Shown: piece by piece, positions 11,986 to 23,850 of the stretch
Position numbering within the stretch: the first letter of the stretch is position 1
Layout of the letters: each line of letters begins with the position of its first letter
Assembly: GCA_033060915.1 (NCBI GenBank)
Contig: CM065377.1
Span: forward strand, 54,644,183-54,708,182
Direction of reading: 5' to 3'
Source: Euryodendron excelsum
Lineage: Eukaryota; Streptophyta; Magnoliopsida; Ericales; Pentaphylacaceae
DNA: 64,000 nt
The notes under the pieces: model-generated
Seen by the model: the letters and a program-made list of their open reading frames with translations, nothing else
What the model was told of the DNA's origin: nothing
Database searches by the model: none
Program-made: the position numbers and the translations under genes

Positions 11986-14900
11986 TATACTAGTTCATGA
12001 TTTTTGAATGGAGTGCTCAAGAAAGGTCGAAAGATATAGGATTTACGTGCGGTTTATGTTCGTTTAAACTTAGGGCAACTTAACAGATCAATAAGGTCTC
12101 GTACGGATGAGGCCCGTGATTGCTTTATTATGATTTGAGTGTTTTTGGAGAGAGAGTTGAAGAAAAAATCAAAGACCTAGGGTTATATTTGTTATAAAAA
12201 ATAAAATGGGATGAGCATGGAAATGAAATAAGAATTAAAATGAAATGTAACGTCTCATTCCTATGTTTTTTTTGTTTAGTGGGGATGAAATGATTATTTT
12301 TATTTCCTTATTTAATAAGAACAATTGATAATGCTAGAATGGAATGAAATTTTAGTGTGTAATATGAAAATTTGATATCATATTATATATAGAATATTAA
12401 AAAATATTATATATTACTTATTAACTATTATTGAGCATTTGGTAATCTTTGGAGGCGACGACAATTATTGGGGGTGCAAGGTGTGGTGGCAGTGGGTGGT
12501 GGTGGTAGTGAGAGTGGCAAGGGATGAAATTTTATTTTAAAAACAAATATAGAAAATAAAAAAAAAATTCAAAAATTTTCTACTTTTTAAATTTTTTTTG
12601 AATTATTAAACTAAAAAATAAAAAAACATTTAGCAAACATATTTTATTTTTTTAGAAAATTTGATAACAAAAATGTTATCAAGTTTTGATTTACGTTCTC
12701 ATTTTATGAAAGAATGAAATGATAATTCTCATTCTTAAAAAAGAAAATAATCATTCCTAAAAAATGACTATTTCAACTTTAAATAGCAGTACTAAACAAG
12801 AGAATAAAAATAAAAGTAAGAATGACCAATTCAAAGTTTCTTACAGAAGAGCAGTTATTGTTTTTAAATGACTTAACATTTAGTGTTCATGATTTTTGAT
12901 ATGGAGAGTAGAAAGAAAGGGTTGAAATATTAGAACTTTGACACCTGCTCATCATAAGGAATTAGAGGCGAAAATTGAAATGAGAAATATTTCACCCATT
13001 CTAGTATTTACCATGCATAAAGTCGACGAGTTCCTAGTTCCTCATTCTAGTTCCTTAGGAATGACCAAAAGGAGTAAGGTTGAATCCAATCTAGCTTAAA
13101 TTGTAAAAGCAAAAAACCTTAAAATACTTGGAACAATGTCTCACATAAATGAGAGATAATTAATTATAATACAGTAAAAAAACAAAAACAAAAACATAAT
13201 AGAAAAGTAGCTGAAGTCATCGAAGTAAAAATAGAATTTCAAAATTCATACAAAAATATATATTAATAGGTCTAGATCTCCAAAATCCATTCATTCACGT
13301 CATTGAGAATGGAATATGATTACAAGATCTTGTCCTAAAATTCCTTCAAACTGAACAAGTCCTTAGATTATGAGTATTGGATGACATGGAAGATGTGAAG
13401 AACTAGAGGGGTGAAAGGTTGGGCTACTAGGCATGGGTTTTTTTAAGGGTTGGGGGTAATGGGCATTAGGGTGTCTTGCAAAATGGTTAGGATGAAGTTG
13501 ATTATTAGAATTCGAAATAGAAAACAAGATAAATTATCCAACGTTCTATGATTTTTGCAAATCTCTCTTCCATACTTCTGGTGAAAAAAGCTATAATTTA
13601 TGTGAGTCGTCACTTGTCGGCAATAAATATTAATTAAACATGCAACAAACATTAAATAAAGGTAAAAGGATAGAATGAGACATCTTGAAATTTTGACAAG
13701 GCGTATATTGTTTGCAATGTGATATATAAAAATCTTTGGTTTTGGGTGTTAACGTCAGTTCATGATTTTTGAGATGTATTGTGAGTGAAGAAAGGACTAA
13801 AAGATCTAAGAATTTAAGTATGATTTATGCTCATTTATCCTAAGAAAAAATTAACAAATCAATCCAGAGGTCTCCTACGGATGAGGTCAACTATTGCTTT
13901 GTCGGGTGTTTACAATAGTTCATATTTGCAGTTAAAAGATCGAGGAGTTTGGTTGTGGTTTACGTTCATTTACGTGAATCAAATCTCGTATAGAAAGATA
14001 TGAAAGATCAAAGATTTTAGGTGTGATTGATGCTCATTTAAACTGAGGAGCAATTAATAGACAATCCAGAGAAGGTTCCTAAGGATGAGGTTAGTTATTG
14101 TTTGGTTAGGTAAGATTTCGTATTAGGATGGTTAAGATTTGATAATTTGGAGAAGTGGCCATGAGAAATATTTTACCTATTCTAGCATTTGGGATGCATA
14201 GACAAGACGAGTTGTAGGAATTTGGTGACATGAAGTTGTAGGAGTGATATGAAGAATTCTATGTTTGAAAGGTCGGGCTATTAGGGTGTCTTGCAAAAAG
14301 GTGAGGATGAATTTGACTATAAGAATTCAAAAATAGGAGACATAATCAAATATTTCACATGAATTTCTGTCCTACACAAATTCCCTTGATATGAGAGAAG
14401 AAAAAAAAAAAATCATTTTTGTCAATGGTCACTCGTCGAGAATTAATATTAATATAAATATAAAACAAATACTTAATAAAAAAAACTAACAGATTTTTTA
14501 GATGGAGAGTTGAAGAAAAGGTCGAATGACCTGGGGTTTTGGGATGGTTTATGCCCATTTAAACAAAGGAGCAATCAACAAATCAATACAGAGAATGTTT
14601 CCTAGGGATACGTAAATTATTGCGTTTTAGGATTTGGGTGTTTAGTCTTCATGAATTTTTTTTTTTGGAGAGGATATTTATTAAAGATCTAGGATATTTA
14701 TTATGGTTTATGGTAATGTAAGCAATGGAGAAATTAACAGATCAATCCAAAGAAAGTTTCTTTCGGATGAGGTTAATAGAGTTAGATTTTGTGTTTGGGT
14801 GAAAAAACAGAACAAAAATTCGCTTTTATTTTGTTCTCTTTTTTTTTATATATATATATTTTTTTTAATAAATTTGAATTTCAGACACAGCCTAAGAGTA

Positions 14901-16299
14901 AACTTTGACACCTATTCATTAAACTAGATACCATGAGATTGTTACATGAAAATCAATTTGGAAACCCGATTAACACTTGGGTATCGGCAAAGCAAAAAAC
15001 TTTAAAAGTACTTGACTAATGTCTCACATATAAATGAGAAAGAATCTAAAAATACCTAATGTCAAATGTCTTCAAACTAAAAATAAAACTTTAAAATTCA
15101 TAAAAATATTTTCAAAGGTTAACTAGGAGTAAGAAAAGTCCGTCATATATAAGGCCTTGAAGTTGACTATCTTAGTGACCTGTAGTGTTTGTTTGTTTTA
15201 TTCCGTCGCACCCAAAAAAAATGAAGTTAACCTTTGAAAAGAAAAAATGAAGGAAAAGGAAGAGAAATTTTTAAATCAATCTGTCTCTTTCTCTCTCTTA
15301 TTTCTTTTTATTTTTTTTGCAAAATCAAACAAGAAAATAATAGTAAACAATAATTTTTTCTTACCTTTCCTAAGTTCAAAATAGGCTGTAAGGCTTGCAA
15401 TGAGAGTTTTAGGCATTGGGGTGGTCTAAGAATTTGGGAGACATGAAGTTGTAGGAGCGATATAAAAATTTTGATGGTTGAATGGTCACTTATAATAATT
15501 ATTATTAATGTAAATATACAACATATATTCAATAACGACAGAATTATAGAGTGAGCCATCTTGAAATTCTGACAAGGGTTACCGTTCAAGATTTGGTATT
15601 TATATTTAAGAAATGAACTTTTTGATCAGGTGTTAGTGGTCATGACTTTTGAGGTGGAGAGTGAAGAAAGAATTGAAAGATCTAGGATTGCAAGTGTGTT
15701 TCTTGTTCATTTAAACAAAGGAGAAATTAACAGACCAAACCCAGAGATGGTCCCTTGCAGATGTGGTCAGTTTTTGCAGTGTTATGATTTGGATGTTTAG
15801 TGTTCATGATTTCCGAGATGTAGAATTGCAGCAGGAGTTGAAAATCTACTTCAAGTTTGGTTTATGTTCAATTAGACAAATGAGAGAGAAATTAACAGAG
15901 CAATAAAGAAGGGAATTGATGAGGTCAATCATTGCTTTATTATGATTTCAACGTTTAGTGTTCACGATTTCTGAGATTGAGAGTTAATGAAAGGTTTGAA
16001 AAATCTAGAATTTTAGGTACGGTTATTTTCCTTCAAATAAAGGAAAAATTAATAGATCAAACTAGTGAAGTTCCCTAGGAAAGTTAATTATTGCTTTTGT
16101 TGGGTAAGATTTCATATTTAGGGGGTTACGATTTGAGATTTTGGGGACGAGGTGACGAGAGCAAGGGTAACTTTGTCACTTATCCATCGTAAGAAACTAG
16201 AGATCAAAATTAGAATGGAAAAATATTTCTCTAATTTTAGCAGTTAGATGCACAAACAAAACGGTTCCCATGCCCCATGAATTGTTTCTACATAAGAAC
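11986..16299 (+). repeat. R repeat, segment 3 (several units)
   Basis: The longest run of R. The landmark gttcatgatttttgag-like recurs at about 11995, 12890, 13760, 14649, 15639, 15804 and 15968. The gagccatcttgaaat landmark recurs at about 13675 and 15559, and the ggcatgaagttgtagg-type landmark at about 14224 and 15434. Units are 1-3 kb long and contain a shorter internal repeat of about 150-300 bp around the first landmark. No frame is conserved among copies, so it appears non-coding. The run ends at the gypsy insertion and resumes at 32845. Confidence 0.65.
12190..12830. mobile_element. possible MITE within R repeat
   Basis: The ends are rich in ggaatgaaat/atttcattcc-type motifs that are roughly inverted with respect to each other (about 12200-12250 and 12710-12790). 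The middle has a G-rich ggtggtggt stretch (about 12487-12525). Other R copies lack it. Exact ends and a target duplication could not be fixed. Confidence 0.35.
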
Positions 16300-16917
16300 T
16301 GATAGATCAGTAAACTTATAGGGTCTGCCTCCGGTTTGGTGAATTGTTCTGATTGACTGCAGAGAAAAGTTAGGTTAAGGAACAGCGGTGTGATGCCTGT
16401 CAAAAACTCTTCGATGCCAAATTTAGGTTTGAGAGGATAATTGGACAGAGTTTTCACTAGAGTTTTTGTTATGCGTACCTTAGAGAAAAATGATTGGGTT
16501 TCCTTTTATACATTCACGGTTGTGGTCCCAACTATGTCTGTAAATAGTTAGTGGAAATGATTGTCTTTCCACGTGGCTGTACATTATTGGGCAGTCAGGT
16601 CCTTGGCAGGGTAGTGGTGGACATGATTGTCTCCCACACGTGCATCTTCTAGGGTACCTATTAGACTGATATTGGCGTGGTAGGGAAGGTGGTTGTCCTC
16701 CCACGTGTCTTGTGTCAAGCATAGTCCCCACTAGCCAGACAGGAGGGATGGTCAGTATACTCATGTTCGACACTATCTGCTTGGTGCCAAACTGATCGGT
16801 CCTAGTATGCTCGGACATCTTTTGTTCAGCACTACTAGAGTGCCCTATTATTAATGGTTTCCCTGATCAACCTCTTACAAGGGTCCTAGTCAACCCTCGC
16901 TAGATCAGTTCTCATCA
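16300..16917 (-). repeat. 3' LTR of Tat-type gypsy element
   Basis: Direct repeat of 31620-32844 (without its hAT insertion). Shared blocks include caaaaactcttcgatg, tccttttatacatt and caacctcttacaagg. Confidence 0.9.
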
Positions 16918-16937
16918 GTTGCCCCCATTCCTCTGAG
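16918..16937 (-). other. polypurine tract of gypsy element
   Basis: The minus strand reads CTCAGAGGAATGGGGGCAAC directly before the LTR start TGATGAG, which is the expected place for second-strand priming. Confidence 0.75.
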
Positions 16938-17321
16938 TACCCAGAGTGTGGTCAAGAGAATTCATACAGTGGATGTGCCTTTGTGAAAAGGAGGGTACAT
17001 TTATGGCGCTGTAGGCTTGCATAGCCATTGCTGGCAATGACTAAGCGCATCGCTTGATGCCCCCATGACGTGTAAATTTATTATTGGGTTTCATCTCGCG
17101 CTGTGACTTGACAACCACCGTTCGTTGGATCTGTGCTTAATAAATTGATCTGAATCGGTGATTTCGAACAAGGGGGTTCTAGGCTTGGCTGGCAGTTCTA
17201 GCCTTCGGTTATCACTTCACATTCTCCATACTTAGACGGTTTCTGGCTTTCGAAACCTCTCTTCCGTCCTCTCTGCTTTTTCGTGTATCTACACTTGGAG
17301 ATTCAAGCTTCTCTCTACTTT

Positions 17322-17522
17322 GGTAAGATCTCAAACTGTGATCCTCCTTCTTCATGCAATTCTTCTTGGGGTGTTGTCCATGCGATTCTTCTTGGGGTGT
17401 TGTCTCTGGTACCACTCTAAAGTAGGAATTTCCCCTTCTCTCCAAGAGTTTGTCGGGAACCCGGTCAAGTTCGTTTGGGAGTTAGTTTGTAGTGGCTTTA
17501 AGTTAGCTAGGAGATTACACTT
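17322..17522 (+). promoter_or_regulatory. possible 5' UTR intron of antisense ORF
   Basis: A donor-like ctttg/gtaagatc at about 17321 and an acceptor-like ttacacttag at 17522 precede the ATG at 17533. A pyrimidine-rich leader lies at 17210-17320. Together they suggest that the plus-strand extra ORF had its own spliced transcript. This is inference from signals only. Confidence 0.3.
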
Positions 17523-18381
17523 AGTAGGCACTATGGCAGACCCTAAAGATGTACATTCCTCAAATTCTAAGAACACTGCTTCTTAAGATTTGGTTAGAGT
17601 GTAGTTAGAGGTCCCTGATAATGCTTCAGTAGGGCCTTCTGGGGCTTCTTGTGAGAGAGGCTAGCCCTTGGGGGTATGGTTCCTGGGCCCAGGAGTTTAA
17701 TAGTCCTTGGGGTTTGGGAGTTTAATTTTGCTGCCTTTCGATATGCTCCGTCATTACGGAGAGGAGGGTTAGAAAGATGTGGAAGGACTACCAAGTTCCT
17801 TCTAGGTTGTCATATAGGATCTTTGAGAAGGGAGAGTGGGCTTGTTCTGCTCGCTTTGTGGAGATCTGTATTTATGAGGCTGCTCTGGCTAGTGACCTTA
17901 GGTTTCATATTTTAACCCCTATTAGAGGGGTTCTGAGTGTTTTAGGGTTGGCTCCTAGTTAGCTCCTTCCTAACTCTTGGAGGATTCTGTTGGCTTGTGC
18001 CGTGTTGTGGCAAACATCCAGTGATGGTGAAGACCACCTCACTGCTGATGAGTTCTTACACTATTACAAATTGACTAAGCACGAGAGGGGCTGGCGGTAC
18101 TTCTCAGCCAAGAGTGGTGAAGTAACTCTGATGACTGGGCTGCCCTCTTCCAACAAGAGGTGGAAAGACAGATTCTTCTTAGTGTATGGTGACGGTTGGG
18201 AGCATCAACCCTGTGAGGTTGTAGGTGATAATAAAAGCTCGAGTTCCTCGGTCGTGGAACGTTCTAACTCGAAGGGGTATGTCCCTTAGTTTCTCTAGAG
18301 CTTTGATTTCACCTAGCCGTAGTTTCTAGATTTTAGGGATCTGATTTAGGTTCCTTGTGTCTGACTAGCTCGTGTTGCACC

Positions 18382-20493
18382 TGTTGAGTCAAGGTTGATC
18401 CTTGTTGACTCAAGCTTAATTCCTATATTGATTTTGATGATAACTAAACATTGTGTTATGTTACTAATGAATCTACTTAGTGTGCAGATTAACACAGCTC
18501 ATAACTAAGACTTAAAGTTGAATCTTAAGTCTAATACATGTCAAGAAGAATGCACAACAAGTTCAAGATGCAAGCAATAAATTCAAAGGGCTATGCAATG
18601 AACCAAACTAGAAAAGATGCCTATCTCTACTTCAAGCAAATGTCTTACATTCAAAGAGTTTAAAGGTGTTCATTCTTTCAAGTGTGCATAGTTTCAATGA
18701 AGATTGATTTACAAGATAGATTGAAGACTTCATTAGTTGAAAAAGTGCAATGCTCAGTTGAAGATGTATTGTTTGTTGAAGAATTTGAAAAATACTCGAG
18801 AGATGATTTCATCTGGTATGCTAAGACCAATTCAAGACAATGTGATTAAAGTTGCTGAGAAGATGGCTCACAATGAATATCTGATCTCTACATGGAATCC
18901 AAGTAAAGTATTCTTCTACTATGTAAAGGATCAATGAAGATTAGATGTGTGAACAGATTTCATCTAGTCTGCAATGGTCTCAGTAAAGTGAGTTTAATGA
19001 AGAATGAAGAATTGCTATCAAAGAGAGGAAATCAGAATTGAAGCATTGTGAAGCTTCACACAATTGAGGTAAATTGGCATTGAAGAAGATATCCTACAAT
19101 GATAGAAGGAGCTTTGCAAATGAAGAAGAAAAGTTCAGCTTTGATCAAATGAAGCTTCCACAGCTTGAGATTTAAGAAGAAGATCAACATCCAATGATTG
19201 ATTCAATCTAAATTAAATAGAAGTTAACTCTAATGAGTCAAGAAGATTTGATTGATCATCATACCCTAAAGATATACTCCTTGAAGTTCTTATACCAGTG
19301 CTTTGATAAAGCTTGATCAATAGAAATCTGAAAGCTGAATTCTGGGCAATGAGTGGACTCATGGAAATGAGGAGTCACCTCCTGATCACAGACACTAAAA
19401 GGCCTGAAGACATATTGAACAATGAGAGGACTCATGGAAATAATATGTCGCATCTTGATCTCAGAAGCAAAATGTCTTGAAGATAAGATGATCAATGAGC
19501 AGACACATTGTAATGAAGTGTCGCCTCATGTAGACAGACACCAAGGCTTGAAGATAAGATGATTAATGAGCGGACACATGAAGATGAAGTGTCGACTCCT
19601 GGTAGCAGAAGCAAAAGGCTGGAAGTTTAAATGATCAATGAGTGGACACCTGAAGCAGAAGTGTCGCCTTATGACAGCAGAAGTTTAATATGAAGAAGAC
19701 AGATGAACAAGGAGTCGCCTCATCAACATGAAGAGGGGACTCATGAACTCAGTGAACATCGTCTGGTAAATGCAGAAGCAGAAAGTGTCGACACCACAAA
19801 AAATGGAGCCGACTCCCTCTGTTATAACGGCTATTTTTCTTAACGTTATAATTGACTGGACACACATTAATGATACCCAACCACCTCCAACGGATGGAAT
19901 GAATGCAAGGGTATATATACTAGCCTCCAACTGCATTTAAAGACAAGAATCAAGAAGAAGAAACAATAAGAAACAAGAATCACTGATATACACTGCATAT
20001 TCTTCCTATCTTCATCTGTGAGCTTTGATTGTAAATCTACTCTGGTTAGAGAGTTTGTTTGTGAGTTGTATACTTCTATATACTTGTAACTGAGAGTTTG
20101 AGAGTTCTCTTGTGTAAAGCAAAACTCTTGTAAAGTTTGAGTGGAGGTTGGACAAAACCACTTGGGAATTAAAGAGCTCGGTGAGGAGTTCTTGTAGAGT
20201 GAGCTGAGCACTTTGTCAATCAGCAGCCCATCTTGTAATAGTTGATTACATAATGGGAGAAGGCTTCAAGAAAGTCTTGGGGTGAGGACGTAGACCACGG
20301 TTTGTGGTTGAACCTCTGTAAATCTGTGTTTCTCTTCTATTGCTTTGTTTTCTTTACTTCTATTGATAACATTGCTTTGCACATAGATTGACCATTGCTA
20401 TATTATTTAGATTAATCTTAATTAATCTTAACTTGTATTAATATTCGAAAAACTCAATTCACTCCCCCTCTTAAGTTGCCTATTGGACCAGCA
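18382..20493 (+). mobile_element. 2.1-kb solo LTR, probably copia (SIRE/Maximus-like)
   Basis: It begins TGTTGAGTCAAGG and ends ccagca. The flanking gcacc (18377-18381) and acacc (20494-20498) differ at one base. Removing the segment plus one flank restores the reading frame of the antisense ORF (gttgcacc joined to tactctcgatgag). A TATA-like tatatata lies at 19913-19920. The pyrimidine-rich end (cactccccctcttaag) is like the LTR ends of large copia lineages. There is no internal gene and no second LTR, so it is a solo LTR. The assignment to a copia lineage is inference. Confidence 0.72.
19330..19690 (+). repeat. ~72-bp minisatellite inside solo LTR
   Basis: About five degenerate tandem copies share gatcaatgag, ggacac, gaagtgtcgcct and cagaagcaaaaggc at roughly 72-bp spacing. 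Confidence 0.8.
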
Positions 20494-21838
20494 ACACCTA
20501 CTCTCGATGAGACCCAAGAAGCCAAGGTGAAAAGCACCTAGGATTATGGTATTACTAATGTCAATGCTTTTATGAACTTACGAAAATTTGGGTATGTACT
20601 TATTGGGCCCTGAGTAGAGAAGTGAAGCTCTGAGGGCAAAATGTGAGAAGAGTGAGTAAAGTTGGCTCTCTTCTTTATTTTTGTTGGTTGTTTGTTGATA
20701 CTACTCTTATTACTCCTGTGCAAATCAAGGCAAGGACAACTCCAGCAAAGAGGGGGAAATGGCTCTTAACAAGAATATTCTTGCAAAGATGAAGCTCTTT
20801 TTAGAGCCCTCTATAGCGGCCAAGTGCTTTAACCTCCCTGTTAGCTATAAAGCTGGGGCAGTGGTCGTAAGGACAAGGGGGCCGACCTAGGAGACCTCCC
20901 ACCACTAAAGCCGTCAGTCCTCCTCCTGCTCTCGATCACCCAGGAGGCATCACCAGTCCTAATTGGGCCTGCAGACACATTCCCCCCACCGAGGGCTGTC
21001 AGTCAATCTCTTGCTGATATTCCAGCAACGTCTGCCTCTTTTGGTCAAGATTTTTTCACTGACGAAAAAATGATATTTGAAAGTCTGGACCTAGCTAGGA
21101 TGAGATTGCAGAGCGTGATCCATCTAGGGGATGGAGAGCAATTGGTAAGTAGTTCTACTTACAAATTGACCAGGGACCTTCGTCAGGATTTGCTTGAGGT
21201 AAGTTTCGTAAGTGTAGTTGCTCTGCTTATTCTTTCTTGCTTCTGATCCTATTCTTTTTGTTTGATTAGACACCAGGCTCTCTGTACTAAGCGCCAAAAT
21301 GTCAAATAGCGAGAAGGGTTTCCTGGAGTAGAGGCGCTTAGCCAACCAAGCCTTGGCTAATGTAGCTTCTTTGAAGAAGAAGCTGAAGGAGGTCTCTTAA
21401 GAGAGGGATAGCCTAAAGGGTAGGGGTTGACCCTACAAGAAGAGAAGAACAAGCTGATAGGGGATTTGACCCATGAGAAAGGTGCTAAGAAGGCTATTCG
21501 AGAGAAGCTTGCCGTTGAGAAGGCTGCCCAAAAGGCTGCTCAGGCTAAGATAGCTTTTTCTGTTCAGGTTGAGGTAGCTGTCAAAAAGGCTTTTGAGGAG
21601 TACCATCAGGGGACGACTTATTAGATGGCACTGGGTGGGGCCTACATGCAAGGGCTTTACTAAGGTAAAGGAGATGGTTGCCAAGCACCCTATGGCGATC
21701 GAGGTTGCTCCTGAGGATGACACAGTTTCTATAGCGGTTGAGAGGAGCAAGGTAGGGGGGAAGGATGAGGCGACTAAAAAGGATGACACCCAATCAAAAG
21801 CTTCTGCCTAGCCAAAGGCCCCTCCGACAACTAGGTAG

Positions 21839-22140
21839 TTTTCCTTTTCCTTTTTGTAGATCTTTCTATCTTTCCATTTTGTCATTGCAGTGATTTCAAA
21901 TGTAACATTGTTCTGGTTTTGTTTGTACTTACCAACTTTTATTAATGAAAAAGATCTTTCCCCATTTAACTTCACGACTGTAACTTTTGTTTTAATTTCT
22001 GTAGGTGATTTGACTTAGTTTTATGCATATACTTTGGTTTTTCCTCTAGTCTTCGGATTAGTAGTAATGGGTAGAGCATTTGCCTCTTTTTTGTAATTTA
22101 TCAATTTTTAATAAGTGTAGAGGAGATCCGGTATGGACTT
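21839..22140. other. spacer between antisense ORF and minisatellite
   Basis: T-rich sequence downstream of the antisense ORF with a polyadenylation-like attaatgaaaaag at about 21941. No gene is seen. Confidence 0.4.
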
Positions 22141-22690
22141 CTATAGACAACTTGACCTTTCTTTTTGGCCCTGCTCAGTCTTGGCAGAACTTTTGTTGAT
22201 CGGAGCGTAAGGCCTTCGTCTGCCCAATTTTGGCCTGACTAGGACTTTTGTTGATTAGACAGAAAGCCTTGGGCATAAAGCCTTCACCTACTCAGCCTTG
22301 GCTTAACCAAGACTTTTGTTGATTAGGTGTAAAGCCTTTGCCTGCTCGGCCTTAGACCAGGACTTTTCTTGAGTGGGCGTAAAGCCTTAGGTGTAAAGCC
22401 TTTGCTTGCTCGGCCTTGGCCTGACCTTTTTGTTGATTAGGCCTTAGCCTTTACCTGCTCAGCCTTGGCTTAACCAGGACTTTTGTTGATTGGGTAACCT
22501 TTACTGCTCGGTCTTGGCCTAAACTTTTCTTGAGTGGGCGTAAAGCCTTAAGCATAAAGTCTTTGCCTGGTTGGCCTTGTCCTGATCAGAACTTTTGTTG
22601 ATTGGGGCGTGAAGCCTTTGCTTGCTCGGCCTTGGCCTGACCAGAACTTTTCTTAAGTGGGCATTATTAGCCTTTGTCACTCCTCTTGCA
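22140..22690. repeat. minisatellite in 3' region of gypsy element
   Basis: About nine degenerate copies share ctcggccttggcctgacc, acttttgttgatt and gcgtaaagcctttgcc at 50-80 bp spacing. The array lies between the end of pol and the antisense ORF. Tandem arrays at this place are known in Tat-lineage elements and have been proposed as a source of satellite DNA. Confidence 0.85.
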
Positions 22691-22801
22691 AAGAAGATGT
22701 TAGAACATTCATAGAAGTATAAAGAGAATTGTAGACAAGTCAATGCAGTACCCATTTAACTTTTCATCTACACTGTTACATATGGGGATAAAAAGAGTTG
22801 C

Positions 22802-23850
22802 TTACACAGAATACTTTCTGAGGTGCTCAACATGCCATGGGTGAGGTAGTTCTTTACCATTTAAGCCTTTCAATCTGTAGATGCCCTTCTTGGTGAAGCC
22901 TATTACCTTGTAAAGTCCTTCCCAATCCGCGCCAAGTTTTTCATCCTGAGCAATTCTGGTAGATTGGTGAAGTCCTTCGAGTGCACTCGGTTGTTATGGT
23001 ACTGACACATTTGCTGTTGATATGAAGCTACTCTGATTGCTGTCTGCAGCCTCTTCTCTTCCAAGGCCTCATCGTTTGTTTCTGGGTTGTAGTTCCGAGT
23101 TCTGGGACTCAGGAGGCCAATCTCTACTAGTATTACAACTTCCGTTCCGAATGTGAGAGAGGGGGGAATTTGTCCAGTAGAGACTCTCTCAGTAGTTCTA
23201 TAAGCCCATAGGATGCTGGGGGAGCTCTTTTGCCCATAACCCTTTGGCCTTCTTTAGTTTGGTCTTAATGATTTTAATAAGGGACTTGTTGGTGACCTCC
23301 ACTTCCCCGTTTGCTTGGGGGTGCTCTCGTGAGAAGAAATGGTGGCTGATTTGCAAGTTTGAGCACAACCTGTTGAACTGCTTTCCTTTGATTGCCTCCC
23401 ATTATCAGTGATGACCACTTTTGAGATCCTGAAACGACATATGATATTCTTTCACAGGAAATTGGTTATTTTCTGTTCCGTGATGGTGGTGAAGACATCT
23501 GCCTCTACCCACTTAGTAAAGTAATCAATAGCCACCACCGTGAATTTATTCTATCCTCTACCCAAGGGTAACGGGCACACGATATCGATCCTCCACTAGC
23601 CAAAGGGCCTAGTAAGAGTCAGCTTCTGTGCAAGTTATCTGGGAATGTTGGCGTTTGCTGGCACTTGTCACATTTCCTCACGAACTCTTGGGAGTCCTTA
23701 CTTATTGTTGGCTAGTAGTATGCTACTTTGAGAATTTTATTAGCCAGAAAACATCTTCCAGAGTGGTTCCTACAAATTCCTTCGTAGATCTCCCTTATAA
23801 TGTAAGTGGCTTCCTCATCTGTGGCACACCAAAGAAGGGACTTAAGTATT
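22802..23850 (-). pseudogene. gypsy integrase remnant
   Basis: The frame can be followed with shifts. The zinc-binding part (about 23830-23650) shows NHSGRCF, YYWPT and KCDKCQQ. The catalytic core has IDIVCPLPLG (first Asp, about 23585), NKFTVVAIDYFTKWVEAD (about 23545) and ITDNG (second Asp, about 23415). The region expected to hold the catalytic Glu is frameshifted. The C-terminus reads KLGADWEGLYKV, KKGIYRLKGLNG, PWHVEHLRKYSV and stops with TAA at 22802. It would insert element DNA, but frameshifts and stops inactivate it. Confidence 0.85.

Larger units (their letters stand above)
17533..21838 (+). pseudogene. antisense extra ORF of Tat element (gypsy-type transposase_28-like domain)
   Basis: It starts MADPKDVHSSNSKN at 17533 with an early stop. 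The best preserved block, 17777-18289, is one frame with a single TAG at 17960. It contains VPSRLSYRIFEKGEWAC, LAPS, LLPNSWRILLACAVLW, LTADEFLHYYKL, GWRYFSAKSGE and SSNKRWKDRFFLVYGDGWE. This order matches the plant domain known as 'putative gypsy type transposon' (Pfam Transposase_28, PF04195). A solo LTR splits it at 18382. The coding sense resumes at about 20499 (TLDETQEAKVKST), with a middle part near 20990-21200 (FFTDEKMIFESLDLARMRLQ) and an alanine/lysine-rich coiled coil at 21427-21621, then a frameshifted tail to about 21838. It runs opposite to the element's gag-pol. Its function in these elements is unknown to me. Confidence 0.75.

Noticed and set aside
21433..21789. 118-codon minus-strand Ser/Leu-rich frame
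   Set aside because: Antisense of the coiled-coil tail of the plus-strand extra ORF.
22140..22690. CRISPR-like array
   Set aside because: Repeats are contiguous and degenerate without unique spacers of fixed length; the context is a plant retrotransposon.
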